Source of the DNA: Anolis sagrei
Lineage: Eukaryota > Chordata > Lepidosauria > Squamata > Anolidae
Direction: 5' to 3'
DNA length: 64,000 nt
Assembly (NCBI RefSeq): GCF_037176765.1
Contig: NC_090022.1
Span: 179,916,117-179,980,116 of the forward strand
In this document: piece by piece, positions 62,205-64,000 of the stretch
Position numbering within the stretch: position 1 is the first letter of the stretch
Layout: each line of letters starts with the position of its first letter
Program-made: the position numbers and the translations under genes
Notes under the pieces: model-generated
Database searches by the model: none
The model's input: the letters and a program-made list of their open reading frames with translations, nothing else
Told to the model about the DNA's origin: nothing

Positions 62205-62318
62205 TTTTATTGATTAGCCCTTAGGGTCATATTGCAATGCCAAACTAAACAACAAGGCTTGATAAGACTTGATTACACTCTATATAGTAAATTAAATAAA
62301 ACACTTATAACAATACAG
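62205..62318. repeat. Unclassified repeat shared with 27.2 kb
   Basis: TTGATTAGCCCTTAGGGTCA ... CTTGATTACACTCTATATAG, as at 27,229-27,345. Confidence 0.55.
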
Positions 62319-62329
62319 TAACTCAGGAG

Positions 62330-62487
62330 GACTTTCCCCCTGCTGTTTGGTGAGGCACCAGCCCTTTTTTTGGCAGGGAAGGCTAAAGGTCTTCTAAAAC
62401 TACAACTCCCAGGATTCCATAGCACTGAGCCATGGCAGGAAAAGTGGTGTAAAACTGTTGTAGTTCTGCAGTGTGGATCCAGCCCCA
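62330..62487. mobile_element. hAT-like MITE
   Basis: TTTGGTGAGGCACCAGCCCT, ACTACAACTCCCAGGATTCC and GTAGTTCTGCAGTGTGGATC. The right half of the family, with a decayed left end. Confidence 0.6.
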
Positions 62488-62933
62488 TGGGAATGCAGAA
62501 GTAGAAGCAAGTGCCAAAGAGGAAAGGGAGGGAAACATCTTGCCTCCTCACACACATACTTTATGGGACGGCATATTGTTTAGGGGCACAGGATGAATAT
62601 CACTTCTCCGAAATGCTTGGGACCATAAGTGTTTGCGGTGTTGGGTTTTTCACTGTCAGAATTTGGGGTATTTGCGTGAGAGATATTTTGGACACACTGT
62701 GTGCCTTCAAGTAGTTTTTTTACTTTCAGCGACTCCTATCATGGAGTTTTCTTGACCAGATTTATTGAGAGGAGGTTCTGCCTTTGAGGCTGAGAGAGCG
62801 TGATTCCTCCAAGGTCACTTAGTGACTCCTGGGAACCCTGGGACTCCAGGATTGTGGCCTAATACTCAAACCACTACACCATACTGTTTTTTTGGAGATG
62901 GGGCCCAAGCCTTACTACTTCATCACGTTAGAG
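62488..62933. other. Mostly unrecognised; possible MIR-like core
   Basis: Near 62,790-62,880 the text TGAGAGAGCGTGATTCCTCC AAGGTCAC resembles the MIR/CORE-SINE core, as near 19.75 kb. The rest is unassigned. Confidence 0.35.
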
Positions 62934-63922
62934 CAGTGTTTCTCAACCTTACTAATGGCACAACCCCTTAATACAGTTCCTCATGTTGTGGTGACGCCCA
63001 ACCATAATATTTTTGTTGCTACTTCATAACCGTAATGTTGCTACTGTTATGAATCATAATGTAAATATCTGATATGCAGAATCAGGCATGTAGCCAGGGG
63101 GGGCTTGAGGGGCTTCAACCCCCCCCCCCACCCAATTCTCAGGCTGGTCCGCAAGAAGGCCTCACTGGTACATTATTTAAACTGTTATGTTTATTCATAT
63201 CATGATCTGATCACCATGTTCAATATATCCCATATGATTGGGGGTATTGGGATAACGATACAAAAGGTTTGCTAGGGCAGATCCTCAGCGCCCCCCCCCC
63301 CATCAAACTCAGCACCCCCCAAATCAAAATCCTGGCTACGGGCCTGGGCAAGATGTATTTTCATGCACTGGACCAAATTTGGCCCAAATATGAATACTGG
63401 CGGGGTTGGGGGGAGGGGAGGATTGATTTTGTCATTTGGGAGTTGTAGTTGCTGGGATATATAGTTCACCTACACTCAAAGAGCATTCTGAACTCCACCA
63501 ATGATGGAATTGAACCAAACTTGGCACACAGAACTCCCATGACCAACAGAAAATACTGGAAGGGTTTGGTGGGTATTGACCTTGAGTTTTGGAGTTGTAG
63601 TCCACCTACATCCAGAGAGCGCTGTGTTACTCAGACAACGATGGATCTGGACCAAATTTAGAAAAATCCTCAATATGCCCAAATGTGAACAGTGGTGGAG
63701 TTTGGGGGAATAGACCTTCACATTTGGGAGTTGTAGTTACTGGGATTTGTAGTTCACCCACAATCAAAAAGCATTCTGAACCCTACCAATGATAGAATTG
63801 GGCCAGACTTCTCACACAAACCAACAGAAAATACTGTGTTTTCTAATGGTCTTTGGTGACTCCTCTGACACCCCCTTATGACCTCCCCCCCGGGGTCTCG
63901 ACCCCCAGGTTGAGAAATGCTG
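62934..63922. mobile_element. hAT-type element with TTTCTCAACC ends, interrupted
   Basis: CAGTGTTTCTCAACCTTACT to CCCCCAGGTTGAGAAATGCTG. Target duplication CGTTAGAG/CATTAGAG (62,926-62,933 and 63,923-63,930, 7 of 8). The body repeats the TGGGAGTTGTAGTTGCTGGG / CACCTACATCCAGAGAGCGC module found in the Helitrons. A second hAT sits at 63,083-63,346. Confidence 0.8.
63083..63346. mobile_element. hAT-type element with CAGGCATGTAGCC ends, second copy
   Basis: CAGGCATGTAGCCAGG to GGCTACGGGCCTG, with the same GCATG/TTTAAACTGTTATG middle as at 57.6 kb. Flanks GCAGAAT and GCAAGAT are similar, probably a decayed duplication. Confidence 0.7.
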
Positions 63923-63930
63923 CATTAGAG

Positions 63931-64000
63931 AATGAATCCACTTAAAATCTGGTTTCTGCTTCCTGCAGAATTCTGGGGTTTGTAGTTTAGTGAGGCAGTT
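63931..64000. mobile_element. hAT-like MITE, cut by the window end
   Basis: GAATTCTGGGGTTTGTAGTT TAGTGAGGCA matches the middle of the MITE family at 62.33 kb. It continues beyond the window. Confidence 0.45.

Overview
The window is vertebrate nuclear DNA from a squamate reptile, most likely an iguanian lizard such as Anolis or a relative. This rests on split genes with GT-AG introns plus a typical squamate repeat set: BovB 3-prime ends, Sauria-type SINEs whose tail resembles BovB, a second tRNA-derived SINE family, CR1, L1 and L2-clade LINEs, Penelope-like elements, SPIN-like hAT elements with 8-bp target duplications, Helitrons ending in CTAG, and very many small palindromic DNA transposons. 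The species itself is inference.

Genes. The anchor is a complete KPNA2 (importin alpha-1) gene on the minus strand. I can place all ten coding exons, with clean splice sites and a consistent reading phase, giving 528 residues (human is 529 as I recall). The untranslated first exon and its promoter lie near 49.63-49.81 kb and the stop codon is at 35,480-35,478. A tRNA-Arg(CCG) gene on the plus strand follows at 51,173-51,245. At 61,172 a plus-strand first coding exon with a signal peptide starts beside a GC-rich promoter. I read it as the orthologue of human C17orf58, because its N-terminus resembles that protein and because the order C17orf58 / tRNA-Arg-CCG / KPNA2, head to head, is the human 17q24 arrangement as I remember it. 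One more exon-like open segment (12,738-12,961, plus strand) has good splice borders but I cannot identify its gene.

Layout. 1-12.4 kb: arrays of palindromic MITEs, Penelope termini, a SPIN-like element, SINEs and LINE tails. 12.4-16.6 kb: the candidate exon and LINE tails. 16.6-27.2 kb: three Helitrons, a solo LTR nested in a DNA element, hAT and CR1 copies. 27.2-33.7 kb: a U2 snRNA fragment, a broken DIRS-like element interrupted by L1 and BovB, a LINE reverse-transcriptase fragment and a two-copy tandem of unknown origin. 35-49.8 kb: KPNA2, with repeats in its introns, including an 8 x 94 bp Penelope-terminus array in intron 1. 50-61 kb: an AT-rich block, the tRNA gene, two head-to-tail Helitrons, SINEs, 5S-like fragments and then a minus-strand tandem of four Helitrons ending just before the second gene. 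61-64 kb: first exon and intron of the C17orf58-like gene, with SINE, MITE and hAT insertions.

I found no protein system that looks new. The unusual material is in transposon architecture: Helitron concatemers with exact CTAG|TC junctions, a sequence module shared by Helitrons and a hAT family, tandem and head-to-head Penelope termini, and a DIRS-like element whose inverted repeats are still perfect. Repeat borders given to the base are those fixed by target duplications or diagnostic termini; other repeat borders are accurate to perhaps 20 bp.
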